Shown piece by piece: positions 26,037-35,065 of a DNA stretch of 64,000 nt. The DNA is taken from positions 372,001-436,000 of the forward strand of contig NZ_QTJU01000004.1 in NCBI RefSeq assembly GCF_003412455.1, given 5' to 3'. The stretch's first letter is position 1. Each line of letters begins with the position of its first letter. Below the pieces are notes generated by a model. It ran no database searches, had not been told where the DNA came from, and saw only the letters and a list, made by a program, of their open reading frames with translations. The translations under genes and the position numbers were made by a program. The stretch comes from Deminuibacter soli. GTDB lineage: Bacteria; Bacteroidota; Bacteroidia; Chitinophagales; Chitinophagaceae.

Positions 26037-27875
26037 CTACGTGGTTTGCAGGGTGGTAGAGGTAAAGGTTTGCATATCGATGAGCTTGCGGTACAGCCCG
26101 TTTTGCTCCAGCAATTCCAGGTGCGTGCCCTGCTCAACAATACGGCCATTTTCCAGTACCAGTATGTTGTCTGCATTCTGGATGGTGCTGAGGCGGTGGG
26201 CAATTACCAGCGAGGTACGGTGTTTCATGAGGTTGTTCAGGGCTTCCTGCACCAGTTTTTCCGATTCGGTATCCAGTGCAGAAGTGGCTTCATCCAGCAG
26301 CATAATGGGCGGGTTGCTTAACACGGCACGGGCAATACAGATGCGCTGCCGCTGGCCGCCGGATAGTTTAACGCCCTTATCGCCGATATTGGTTTGGTAG
26401 CCTTTGGGTGTGGCAGTAATGAAGTCATGCGCATTGGCAATTCTTGCAGCAGCTTCCACATCTTCCATGCGTGCATCCGGTTTGCCAAAAGCAATATTGT
26501 TGTAAATGGTATCGTTAAATAAAATGGAATCCTGGTTTACAATGCCCATCAGTGAACGCAGTGAATCGGCGGTGAGGTGTTGTATATTTTGTCCGTCGAT
26601 GCTGATGGTACCTGATACCGGGTGAATAAATCTTGGTATCATATCCATGATGGTAGACTTGCCGCCGCCCGAAGGGCCAACCAGCGCAACGGATTTGCTC
26701 TTGGGTATGGTAAACGAAATATGTTGCAGTACCGGTATGGTATGGTAGGCAAACGATACATCGTTAAAGCTAAGCTCCTGGTTAAACGCGCTGATGGTCA
26801 CTGCATCTGCCGTATCGGTAAGCTGTGGTTGTTCATCAATCAGTGATAACACGCGTTCGCCTGCTGCCAGGCCGGAATGTATGTTGCTGAATGAATCGGA
26901 TATGGCTTTGGCCGGTCGCATAATTTGTGAGAACAAGGCGATATAGGCAATAAAACTCGCTGCCGTCATTTCGCTTTTGCCGGAGGTAACCAGTGAGCCG
27001 CCATACAGCACAATAGTAGCTACCATCAGTACGCCCATAAACTCCGATACAGGAGAAGCCATCTGCTGCCGTTTGGCCATGGAGCGGATGATATTGGAAT
27101 AACGGATGTTTTCCTGGTTAAACCTGTTTTTGATAAAGCCGGTGGCGTTAAACGATTTGATGATCTTAATGCCCGCGAGTGCTTCATCAAGATAGCTGAT
27201 CATAATGCCGTAAGAAATATGCGAAGCAGCTGCCTGGTGTTTCAGCTTTTTTACAATGCGCGAAATAATAAAAGCAGAAACAGGAATCACCAGCACCGAC
27301 ATCAGTGTAAGCTTGTACGAGATGGCAAACAGGGTAACAAGATACGTGAGCAATGTAAGCGGTTCTTTAAAAAATACCTGCAGGGTACCGGTCACAGAGT
27401 ATTGCACCACCTGTACATCGGAGGCTATTTTAGAAATGATATCGCCTTTTCTTTCATTGTTGAAATAGCCGATGTGTAAATCCATCACATTGCTGAATAC
27501 GGCTTTGCGCAGGTTTAGCAGCGTGTGTATGCGCAGGTTTTCCATGGTGCGTTCTGCAAAATACCGGAATATATTACTCAGGAAAACGGAGAGCACAATC
27601 ACCAGGCAAACCAGTTGCAATGTTTTGGTTACGCCGTATTGTTTGTTGGCCTGGTAGGAGTAGTAGTTGAGGGCTTTGATAATATCGAAGAAATGTTCCG
27701 GTCTGGCCGGTATTTCATGGTTGGCGCTTTGCCCGAACAGGGTGGTTAGCAGGGGCACCAGCAAGGCCAGGTTGAGCGTACTGAACACAACCGCTAAAAT
27801 GGTGAAAATAAGATAAGGTATGGCGTATTTCTCTATGGGCCTGGCATAGGACAATAAGCGGAAGTATATTTTCAT
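26037..27875 (-). CDS. MsbA-type ABC exporter (membrane and ATPase domains fused)
   Basis: 612 residues, the normal size of a half-transporter exporter that works as a homodimer. Six membrane helices (about residues 15-330) precede the nucleotide-binding domain with Walker A GPSGGGKST, Q-loop NQDSILFND, signature LSGGQRQR, Walker B IMLLDEAT and the H-loop IAHRLST. Such proteins flip lipids, LPS cores or lipid-linked glycans, or export peptides. Given the surrounding glycosyltransferases a glycolipid substrate is likely, but general lipid flipping (MsbA) is equally possible. It leads an operon with the GT2 gene downstream. Confidence 0.9.
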   Translation of the reverse strand: MKIYFRLLSYARPIEKYAIPYLIFTILAVVFSTLNLALLVPLLTTLFGQSANHEIPARPEHFFDIIKALNYYSYQANKQYGVTKTLQLVCLVIVLSVFLSNIFRYFAERTMENLRIHTLLNLRKAVFSNVMDLHIGYFNNERKGDIISKIASDVQVVQYSVTGTLQVFFKEPLTLLTYLVTLFAISYKLTLMSVLVIPVSAFIISRIVKKLKHQAAASHISYGIMISYLDEALAGIKIIKSFNATGFIKNRFNQENIRYSNIIRSMAKRQQMASPVSEFMGVLMVATIVLYGGSLVTSGKSEMTAASFIAYIALFSQIMRPAKAISDSFSNIHSGLAAGERVLSLIDEQPQLTDTADAVTISAFNQELSFNDVSFAYHTIPVLQHISFTIPKSKSVALVGPSGGGKSTIMDMIPRFIHPVSGTISIDGQNIQHLTADSLRSLMGIVNQDSILFNDTIYNNIAFGKPDARMEDVEAAARIANAHDFITATPKGYQTNIGDKGVKLSGGQRQRICIARAVLSNPPIMLLDEATSALDTESEKLVQEALNNLMKHRTSLVIAHRLSTIQNADNILVLENGRIVEQGTHLELLEQNGLYRKLIDMQTFTSTTLQTT

Positions 27876-27982
27876 GGTCTCACTAAATGATCTAATTTAA
27901 TAAATTAAAACCGGATAACCCTGTAAAAGCCCTGTTTACTGCGGTGTTGCCGCGTTGAAACATCACCTGCAAAGCCAATGCC

Positions 27983-28738
27983 ATGCTCAGTTTTGAAACC
28001 AAGTGTTATGAAAACGATTGGGAAATGATCCTGCAGGGAAATTATCTCCGCACCATGATTGCCAGGTGCAATACAGCTTTTGCGCAACGCAGGGTGCTGA
28101 TCAATAACGTGGCAGATGTTGACAAAGTGAGTTATTATGCCAGGAAACAGGTGCGGGCCGGCGTGATTGATGGCTTTTATATTGTAGCCGATTACGCAAA
28201 TGAAGCGCTTGATTTCTTTAAGATAGATCCTGCCTCCTTCAACGGTGGTTATTACTATTCCATTGCAGAGCTTGCCGGCATCTATCTCTGCAACACGCCT
28301 TACCTGCTGCATTTTTCGAGCGATTCATTCCCGGCTAAAAAGCCAACAGACTGGATACAGCAGGCCCTTGCCGTGTTTAACAGCAGGGAAGAGGTGGTGG
28401 TGGCGAACCCCACGTGGGACTTCAATTTCACACAGGCCAAAGAAGAATCATTTGATGAGCTGGAACATTTTTACCTGGGGTATGGTTTTTCTGACCAGTG
28501 TTATCTTATAAAGACAGCGGTGTTTCGTGCACCTGTTTACAATGAAACGCATGCGCTCTCTGTGCGTTACCCTGCGTATGGTGGTGAGCTGTTTGAAAAA
28601 CGCGTGGATAGTTTTATGCGCAACCATCAATTGTTTCGCATTACCAGCAAGGAAGCCGTTTATGTGCATGAGAATTTTCCTGCCGGTAAATGGCAGCGCT
28701 TTCGCCGGAAGATGGATGTGTATTGGGGTAAACGCTGA
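27983..28738 (+). CDS. Uncharacterised protein of the glycan island
   Basis: 251 residues; I do not recognise the family with certainty. There is no signal peptide or membrane segment, so it should be cytoplasmic. Features: VLINNVADVDKVSYYARKQVRAG near the start, a mid-region PYLLHFSSDSFPAKKPTDWIQQALAVFN with a possible SSD acidic motif, then EVVVANPTWDF and a C-terminal VYVHENFPAGKWQRFRRK. The order strand, acidic motif, Asn-Pro-Thr-Trp and terminal His resembles a GT-A glycosyltransferase without the usual first strand, which fits its place among transferase genes, but this is inference. It ends 3 bp before the convergent antiporter stop codon. Confidence 0.6.
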   Translation: MLSFETKCYENDWEMILQGNYLRTMIARCNTAFAQRRVLINNVADVDKVSYYARKQVRAGVIDGFYIVADYANEALDFFKIDPASFNGGYYYSIAELAGIYLCNTPYLLHFSSDSFPAKKPTDWIQQALAVFNSREEVVVANPTWDFNFTQAKEESFDELEHFYLGYGFSDQCYLIKTAVFRAPVYNETHALSVRYPAYGGELFEKRVDSFMRNHQLFRITSKEAVYVHENFPAGKWQRFRRKMDVYWGKR

Positions 28739-28741
28739 AGT

Positions 28742-30040
28742 TTATTGCGTTTGCGTACTGCTGTCGCTTTGTTGTACCGCGTTTGTATTTTCCGGTTGGT
28801 TTATCTTCAATGCCCGCACCAGCCAGGGCAGCGTTAAGCCCTGGCCTAATAGCGTAAACAATACTACAGCAACAGAAATAAAGATGATGGCATCGCGCTG
28901 CGGAAAGGGCGTACCGTCCTGCAAGGTAACCGGCAAGCCAATGGCAATGGCCAGTGATACAATGCCGCGCATGCCCGACCAGCTGATCACCAGGCTGCTC
29001 TGCCAGTCGAGCAATGCATGTTCGCTTATTTTGCGTTTTTGGGAACTGAATGCACGCTGCAGGTTGCGCTTCTGTAAAAATACCCTTGCCATGCGCAATA
29101 CCAGGGCTACCACGGTAATTACAAAAGCATAACCAATATAGGGCAGCAACTGGCTTTTGCTGATGTTGTGCGCCACATAGGGAAACTCGATGCCGATCAG
29201 AATAAAGATGAATCCATTCAGTAAAAAAATAATGATCTCCCAGAAGGTGCGTGATTGTTGTTTCAGGTTTTCGGGGAACAGCTTCCTGCTAAAACGTGCA
29301 ATGGCCAGCCCCAGGAACACCACGGCTATAACGCCCGATACATGCAGTTCTTCTGCCACCAGGTAAGTAACAAACGGCACCACCATCATAAAGCTGATGG
29401 TAACAACGCCGTTGCGGTGTACATGTTTTAGAATAAAGGCCAGTATGCGGCCCATGATCATGCCTGTCAAAAGTCCGCCGGAAATAACCAGTAAAAACTG
29501 CAGGGAAGCCTTCCAGAATACAAATACAGCACCGGTTACAGCAGCTACTGAAAAGCGGTAGGCAATCAATGCCGAAGCATCGTTTACCAGGCTTTCGCCT
29601 TCCAGTATGGTGCTGGTTTTGTGCGAAATGCCCAATCCCTTGGTAATGCTGATGGCAGCAACCGCATCTGTAGCCGATAAAATGGCGCCCAGCACAAAAC
29701 CCAATGGCCAGCTGATGCCCGGTATCATAAAATGCGCTGCAGCAGCAATGCCTACGGTGGTAACAAACACGAGGGATATGGCCAGCGTGCCAATAGTATT
29801 AATGTTCATTTTAAATTCCCGGTACGATATATTAAAAGCAGCATCATACAACAGCGGCGGCAGAAACATCAGAAAAACCACTTCGGGGTTTAACTGTATG
29901 TTGGGCAAAGCGGGGATAAAACCAATGCCAATGCCGGCGATGATGAGCAATACAGGATAGGGGATCTTTATTTTATCGGCAACGGCAGATAATGCAATCA
30001 TCACGATCAACAGAAAAATAATAATGCTGTAATTCTCCAT
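28742..30040 (-). CDS. Na+/H+ antiporter, CPA1 family
   Basis: A 432-residue inner-membrane protein with about 12 hydrophobic helices. The conserved LGAILSATDAVAAISI and ILEGESLVNDASALIAYRF segments match the CPA1 (NhaP/NHE-like) ion-binding helices, with the Asn-Asp pair of electroneutral exchangers. A short hydrophilic Gln/Ser-rich tail (last about 15 residues) ends the protein. It exchanges Na+ or K+ for H+ to control pH and ion balance. Not obviously connected to its neighbours. Confidence 0.9.
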   Translation of the reverse strand: MENYSIIIFLLIVMIALSAVADKIKIPYPVLLIIAGIGIGFIPALPNIQLNPEVVFLMFLPPLLYDAAFNISYREFKMNINTIGTLAISLVFVTTVGIAAAAHFMIPGISWPLGFVLGAILSATDAVAAISITKGLGISHKTSTILEGESLVNDASALIAYRFSVAAVTGAVFVFWKASLQFLLVISGGLLTGMIMGRILAFILKHVHRNGVVTISFMMVVPFVTYLVAEELHVSGVIAVVFLGLAIARFSRKLFPENLKQQSRTFWEIIIFLLNGFIFILIGIEFPYVAHNISKSQLLPYIGYAFVITVVALVLRMARVFLQKRNLQRAFSSQKRKISEHALLDWQSSLVISWSGMRGIVSLAIAIGLPVTLQDGTPFPQRDAIIFISVAVVLFTLLGQGLTLPWLVRALKINQPENTNAVQQSDSSTQTQ

Positions 30041-30267
30041 CAGTAGCTGGTTTGGCGTTTGTTGAAAAGCAGTTTTGTGTGCGTATGCTGTTGTAAATAT
30101 AACCAGGATACGGATTCATAATTTATTCAACAAGCACTGGATTTTTCTGTTAACTTTAGGGTTATCACTTATTGCGATTGCCTTTTAAATTGCCAGCTTA
30201 TGTACCCATCACCGCCACCGCACAGCTCCTGTGTTGTTTTCCTATTTTATTGCTGCATTTTAATTTG

Positions 30268-30825
30268 TTGAAGGTGGATATTATCAATGCATTACAACAA
30301 GGCGACCAGGTTGTTTTTGAAGAAGTGTATCATCAATACCATGAACGGGTATATTTTTATGTGTGGCAGAAAACCCAGTCCGCGTACATTGCCGAAGAGG
30401 CTACCCAGCTCACTTTTGTAAAACTGTGGCAATACAGGGCCGCGCTCACGGCTGAACAGCAATTGTTTACACAGATTTTCCGCATTGCCCGCACCACCAT
30501 GATCGATCTGTTGCGCAAACAATACAACAGCCGCAACCTGGTGCAGCAGCAGCCTGCGCAGGCTACAGCGGCCAATGATGTATGGCAACAGCTGGCCGGT
30601 AAGGAAATACAGGCATCGTTGCTGGCTGCTATTGAGCAAATGCCGCCGGTGCGCAAACAGGTGTTTATTTTAAGCAGGCTGCAGGGGCTTAGCCACCAGG
30701 AAATTGCCGGGCGGCTTTCTATTTCCGTAAAAACCGTGGAGGGGCATATTACACTGGCTTTGAAAGATTTACGCAAGTACCTGCCCGCACTTATTGTACT
30801 GGGGGCCGCTTTCTGGCTGTACTGA
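30268..30825 (+). CDS. ECF RNA polymerase sigma factor
   Basis: An extracytoplasmic-function sigma-70 factor of about 186 residues. Region 2 is seen as VYHQYHERVYFYVWQKTQSAYIAEEATQLTFVKLW and region 4 as MPPVRKQVFILSRLQGLSHQEIAGRLSISVKTVEGHITLALKDLRKYL, with a short hydrophobic tail. No in-frame ATG precedes the conserved part: a TTG at 30268 or GTG at 30274 is the probable start; a TTG at 30172 would add 32 non-conserved residues. It heads the FecR/SusC/SusD/GH127 set and should direct their transcription when released by FecR. Confidence 0.87.
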   Translation: MKVDIINALQQGDQVVFEEVYHQYHERVYFYVWQKTQSAYIAEEATQLTFVKLWQYRAALTAEQQLFTQIFRIARTTMIDLLRKQYNSRNLVQQQPAQATAANDVWQQLAGKEIQASLLAAIEQMPPVRKQVFILSRLQGLSHQEIAGRLSISVKTVEGHITLALKDLRKYLPALIVLGAAFWLY

Positions 30826-30895
30826 GAAAAAAATCAGGGGGCGGGCAAGGGGTACATCATTTGCAAACGTATTACCTGTATAAAAATCTGTTTGC

Positions 30896-31936
30896 ATGCT
30901 TTCGCAGGAACTGGTAAGCCGTTATTTATTGCAGCAATGTACTGTTGCCGAAGCGCACGAGGTAGAAGCCCTGCTGCGCGAAGATGCCGGTGCGCTGGAC
31001 CGGCTGCTGCCCGAAAGCGAAGCGGCAGCAGACAAGGTGCGGCTGCATCCTGCAGTATCGCAGCAAATCTGGAACAAGGTACAGTTGCAGGTTTTTCCCA
31101 AAAAAGTACATACCATGAAATGGCTGCGCATGGCAGCAGCAGCCGTCTTACTGGCCGCCATGGGCATACTGTTGCTATGGCAGCAGAAAGCACCTGCACC
31201 TGTGGCCGTAAAACCCGTAACACAACAGCAGCCGGGGATGGCCGCCCTGCAAAACAGCAGCGACAAGCCACAGCGTTTTACCATGCCCGACGGGTCGATG
31301 GTAGAACTGGCACCCAACAGCATCATTAGTTTTGAGAAAAATTTCACCGGTAATACACGCACTGTTCAGCTAACGGGTAAAGCTTTGTTCAACGTAATAT
31401 CCAATGCTGATAAGCCTTTCAGCGTGCATGCAGGCAACCTGGTAACCACAGTGCTGGGCACAGCGTTTTCCATTGCGGCTTTCCCGGAAAGTAAATTGAT
31501 TACCATTCAACTACTTACCGGGAAAATTGTTGTAACAGGAACACACCTGGCGCATGCCGTTTATCTGCAACCCGGCGAAGTGCTGACCTATGATAAAAAG
31601 TCAATGACTGCCAGTGTGAACAATGCCGGTGCAACGGGTAAAACCCCGCAACTGCGCGACACCGTTACCACGCCCGGTATCCAGCAACAACAGCCCGTTT
31701 CACAACCCGACTGGTACGCATTTCACGGCCAGCCGCTGCCGCAGGTGCTCAACCAGCTGAGTGCATATTATGGCGTAGTCATCAGCTACGATCCGGCAGA
31801 GCTGGCGAACACCAATTTCTTCGGCAGTTTCAGGAAGTCGGACGACATCGATAAAATTATCCATGATATAGCGTTGCTCAATGGTTTAACCGTAAGCAGG
31901 CAGGATGGCCGCTACCTGGTGCGTAAGCATCCCTGA
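30896..31936 (+). CDS. FecR-family anti-sigma regulator
   Basis: A 346-residue membrane protein: cytoplasmic N-terminal domain (about 1-70, binds the sigma factor), one membrane helix (about 78-95, MAAAAVLLAAMGILLLW), and a periplasmic part with the FecR core (FTMPDGSMVELAPNSIISFEKNF, RTVQLTGKALFNV, VTTVLGTAFSI, VYLQPGEVLTYD) and a C-terminal STN-like region (LPQVLNQLSAYYGVVISYD) that contacts the SusC-like receptor. It lies 70 bp after the sigma gene. It should hold the sigma factor inactive until the receptor signals substrate. Confidence 0.92.
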   Translation: MLSQELVSRYLLQQCTVAEAHEVEALLREDAGALDRLLPESEAAADKVRLHPAVSQQIWNKVQLQVFPKKVHTMKWLRMAAAAVLLAAMGILLLWQQKAPAPVAVKPVTQQQPGMAALQNSSDKPQRFTMPDGSMVELAPNSIISFEKNFTGNTRTVQLTGKALFNVISNADKPFSVHAGNLVTTVLGTAFSIAAFPESKLITIQLLTGKIVVTGTHLAHAVYLQPGEVLTYDKKSMTASVNNAGATGKTPQLRDTVTTPGIQQQQPVSQPDWYAFHGQPLPQVLNQLSAYYGVVISYDPAELANTNFFGSFRKSDDIDKIIHDIALLNGLTVSRQDGRYLVRKHP

Positions 31937-32044
31937 GCCCGGTGTTTATTCCTGTATCCGCGTGTGTTCCCTTTCGCGTGGCTGCAGGAAATAAATGCGT
32001 CTCAACCTCACGCCTGCACTGCTTATTACCTAATCTAAAACGCT

Positions 32045-35000
32045 ATGAGCGCACTACAACGTATGAAAAATGCTTTAACGAAATGGCTTGTCCTGTTTTT
32101 ATTGTTTCCCTTTTCACTCACTGCACAAAATGCACATACCGATGTAAAAGGCATGGTGCGTGATGAACAGGGACGCGCCTTGCCTGGTGTTAGTGTTACG
32201 GCGAAAAAAGCAGACACTGCCTTTTCTGCAACCGCTGAAAGCAAACCCGACGGGGTATTCAGTTTCAGCCAGCTGCCTTCGGGCAATTATGTGTTTACCC
32301 TTTCACTGGTGGGGTACGAAACACAAACCCTTAGCGGGTATGAATTAAAACCAGGTGCCACTGCATCACTCGTGGTAAAACTGCAACAGAAAGAAAGAGC
32401 CCTGAGCGAGGTAGTGGTAGTGGGTTACGGCACGCAGCGGAAAGAAGAACTCACCAGTGCCGTATCGTCCGTAAAAGCAAAGGATTTTGTAAAAGGATCG
32501 GTGAATGATGCATCGCAGCTGATACGCGGCAAGGTGGCGGGTTTAAATATTATTACGCCAGATGCCAACCCTACCGGTACTTCACAGATTTTGCTGCGCG
32601 GGCTGAATTCTATCAGTAATGCAGGCGCCAACCCGCTGATACTGGTTGATGGCATTCCCGGCAGTTTAACTACTGTGGCCCCGGAAGATATTGACCGCAT
32701 TGATGTGCTGAAAGATGGTTCTGCTGCGGCTATTTACGGCACGCGCGGTACCAACGGGGTTATACTTATCACCACCAAAAAAGTAAATGGTGAGCTGCCG
32801 CCCACTGTAGAACTGAACAGTTATGCCACCATACAAAGCATTGCCCGCAAGCTGGATGTGTTTAGCGCAAACGCTTACCGGCAGCTGGTAGCACAGCAAA
32901 AGCCCGGTGCCATGGATTATGGCGCCAATACCAACTGGCTGGATGAGATTACACAAACACCGGTATCGCAGGTGTACAGCATTAACCTGAAGGCAGGCAA
33001 TAAGAACACGAATTACATTGCCAGTTTTGAATACCGCAGCCTGAATGGGATCATTAAAAAAACAGACAACAAATTCTTTTACCCGCGTTTTGAAATAAAC
33101 CACAATATGTTTAACGGTAAGCTGAAATTCAATGGCAATGTAAGCGGTTACCAGCAAAGCTATTTTGCCGGTGCCGATGGCGGCAGCTACCGTGGCGATA
33201 TTTATCGCAATGCCGTAACATACAACCCTACCGATCCCGTGAAAGCGCCCGATGGAACCTGGACGCAACATACAGACAAAACGGACTATGTAAACCCGGT
33301 GTCCCTGCTCGAAGAAACAAAGGGTGAAAACAAATACACCGATTTCAGAACCTTTGGTTCACTGAGCTTTTTGCCGGTTAACGGGCTTACGTTTAAACTG
33401 CTGGGCTCACACGATGAACAGCACAGTACACGCGGCTACTACGAAACCAAGCAACATATTTCTACTGTGCGCGATGGTAAAAATGGCTATGCATCCCGCG
33501 GCACCACGCGCAGCACCGACGACCTGGTAGAAGCCACCGCACAATACAGCGGCAGCTGGGGTGCACATAACTTAACAGGTCTTGCCGGCTATAGCTGGCG
33601 CAAACAGTACTCTGAAAATTATTACATGCAGAACTGGGATTTTCCTTCTGATTTTTTTACCTACAACAATATGGGTGCAGGCAAGGCTTTGTCAAGGGGA
33701 GAAGCAGTAGAATACAGTTATGCAGAGAAGTCAACCCTGCTCAGTTATTTCCTGCGGCTGAATTACAATTTCAAAGAGCGTTACCTGTTGTCTGCAAGCA
33801 TACGCCGGGAAGGTTCTTCGCGTTTTGGCGCCAACCACAAGTATGGCAATTTTCCCGCAGTATCTGTGGGCTGGAACATCCAGAAAGAAAATTTTATGCG
33901 CAATGTCAATTTCCTGAGTTCGCTGAAAATACGTGCAGGATATGGCATCACCGGCACCGAACCATCCGGTCCGTACAAGTCGCTTAACACGATTGATTTT
34001 AACTCATTCGCTTATATCAACGGCGAATGGATACAGGTCATCAGTCCCTCGAAAAATCCCAATCCTGATCTGCGCTGGGAGAAAAAGAAAGAAGGCAACC
34101 TGGGACTTGATTTCGGTTTATGGAAAGACCGGCTGACCGGTTCGGTAGATGTGTACAAACGCACTGTTGATGACCTGATACTCGATTACAACGTGCCCAC
34201 CCCGCCGTACCTGTTCCCGACCATTACGGCCAATGCGGCCACCATGCAGAACAAGGGTATTGAAGTAACATTGAACGGTGTGCCGGTGCAGGGCAAACAT
34301 TTCAGCTGGTTTACATCAGTGAACTATTCAACCAACAGCAACAAGGTAGTGTCTTTATCCAATGACAAGTTTTCGGTGAAGGCCGGTTATTTTGACCAGG
34401 GTGCAACCGGTGAACCCATTCAAACCATTACCCACAGGGTGCAGATAGGGCAGCCGGTAGGCAATTTCTGGGGATATAAATCGGTAGACATCGATGACAA
34501 TGGCCACTGGATAATACAGGGGCAGGATGGCAAACCCAAGCCCATTGCACAACAGCAACCCAATGATAAAACCATTCTCGGCAATGGCCTGCCCAAACAA
34601 TACCTGAACTGGAACAATACCATTACCTGCAAAAACTTTGACCTGAATGTGACCATGCGCGGCGCCTTCGGTTTCAGCATCCTTAACATGGCGCAGATGT
34701 TTTATGGTGTGCCGGTAATGCTTACACGCGGCAACCTGCTTACCAGTGCGTATAACAATGTATACGGCAAACGCCCGCTGGCCGATGACCAGGAGCTGCA
34801 GTACGTGAGCTATTTTGTTCAAAAGGGTGATTACTGGAAAATCGACAACATTACACTGGGCTATCATTTCGATCTGCACAGTGAACACATCAGGGGATTG
34901 CGGTTGTATGTATCGGGCTCCAACCTGTTTACCATTACAGGGTACAAAGGCATTGATCCCGAGGTAAGCATCAGCGGACTTGCACCCGGTGTAGACGACC

Positions 35001-35059
35001 GCAACCGTTATCCATCTACCAGGACATTCACCTTAGGCGCTAACATCAGCTTTCAATAA
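32045..35059 (+). CDS. SusC-like TonB-dependent receptor (PUL)
   Basis: 1004 residues: signal peptide (about 1-27, ending LTAQ), carboxypeptidase-like domain (about 33-115), the plug domain with the SusC signature region (EVVVVGYGTQRKEELTSAVSSV, ILLRGLNSI, PLILVDGIPG, IDVLKDGSAAAIYGTRGTNGVILITTKK), then a 22-strand-type barrel ending in LGANISFQ. This member has no N-terminal STN domain, yet lies behind a sigma/FecR pair. It imports oligosaccharides with the SusD lipoprotein encoded 6 bp downstream. Neighbouring GH127 suggests arabinofuranosides as substrate. Confidence 0.94.
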   Translation: MSALQRMKNALTKWLVLFLLFPFSLTAQNAHTDVKGMVRDEQGRALPGVSVTAKKADTAFSATAESKPDGVFSFSQLPSGNYVFTLSLVGYETQTLSGYELKPGATASLVVKLQQKERALSEVVVVGYGTQRKEELTSAVSSVKAKDFVKGSVNDASQLIRGKVAGLNIITPDANPTGTSQILLRGLNSISNAGANPLILVDGIPGSLTTVAPEDIDRIDVLKDGSAAAIYGTRGTNGVILITTKKVNGELPPTVELNSYATIQSIARKLDVFSANAYRQLVAQQKPGAMDYGANTNWLDEITQTPVSQVYSINLKAGNKNTNYIASFEYRSLNGIIKKTDNKFFYPRFEINHNMFNGKLKFNGNVSGYQQSYFAGADGGSYRGDIYRNAVTYNPTDPVKAPDGTWTQHTDKTDYVNPVSLLEETKGENKYTDFRTFGSLSFLPVNGLTFKLLGSHDEQHSTRGYYETKQHISTVRDGKNGYASRGTTRSTDDLVEATAQYSGSWGAHNLTGLAGYSWRKQYSENYYMQNWDFPSDFFTYNNMGAGKALSRGEAVEYSYAEKSTLLSYFLRLNYNFKERYLLSASIRREGSSRFGANHKYGNFPAVSVGWNIQKENFMRNVNFLSSLKIRAGYGITGTEPSGPYKSLNTIDFNSFAYINGEWIQVISPSKNPNPDLRWEKKKEGNLGLDFGLWKDRLTGSVDVYKRTVDDLILDYNVPTPPYLFPTITANAATMQNKGIEVTLNGVPVQGKHFSWFTSVNYSTNSNKVVSLSNDKFSVKAGYFDQGATGEPIQTITHRVQIGQPVGNFWGYKSVDIDDNGHWIIQGQDGKPKPIAQQQPNDKTILGNGLPKQYLNWNNTITCKNFDLNVTMRGAFGFSILNMAQMFYGVPVMLTRGNLLTSAYNNVYGKRPLADDQELQYVSYFVQKGDYWKIDNITLGYHFDLHSEHIRGLRLYVSGSNLFTITGYKGIDPEVSISGLAPGVDDRNRYPSTRTFTLGANISFQ

Positions 35060-35065
35060 CACCAT

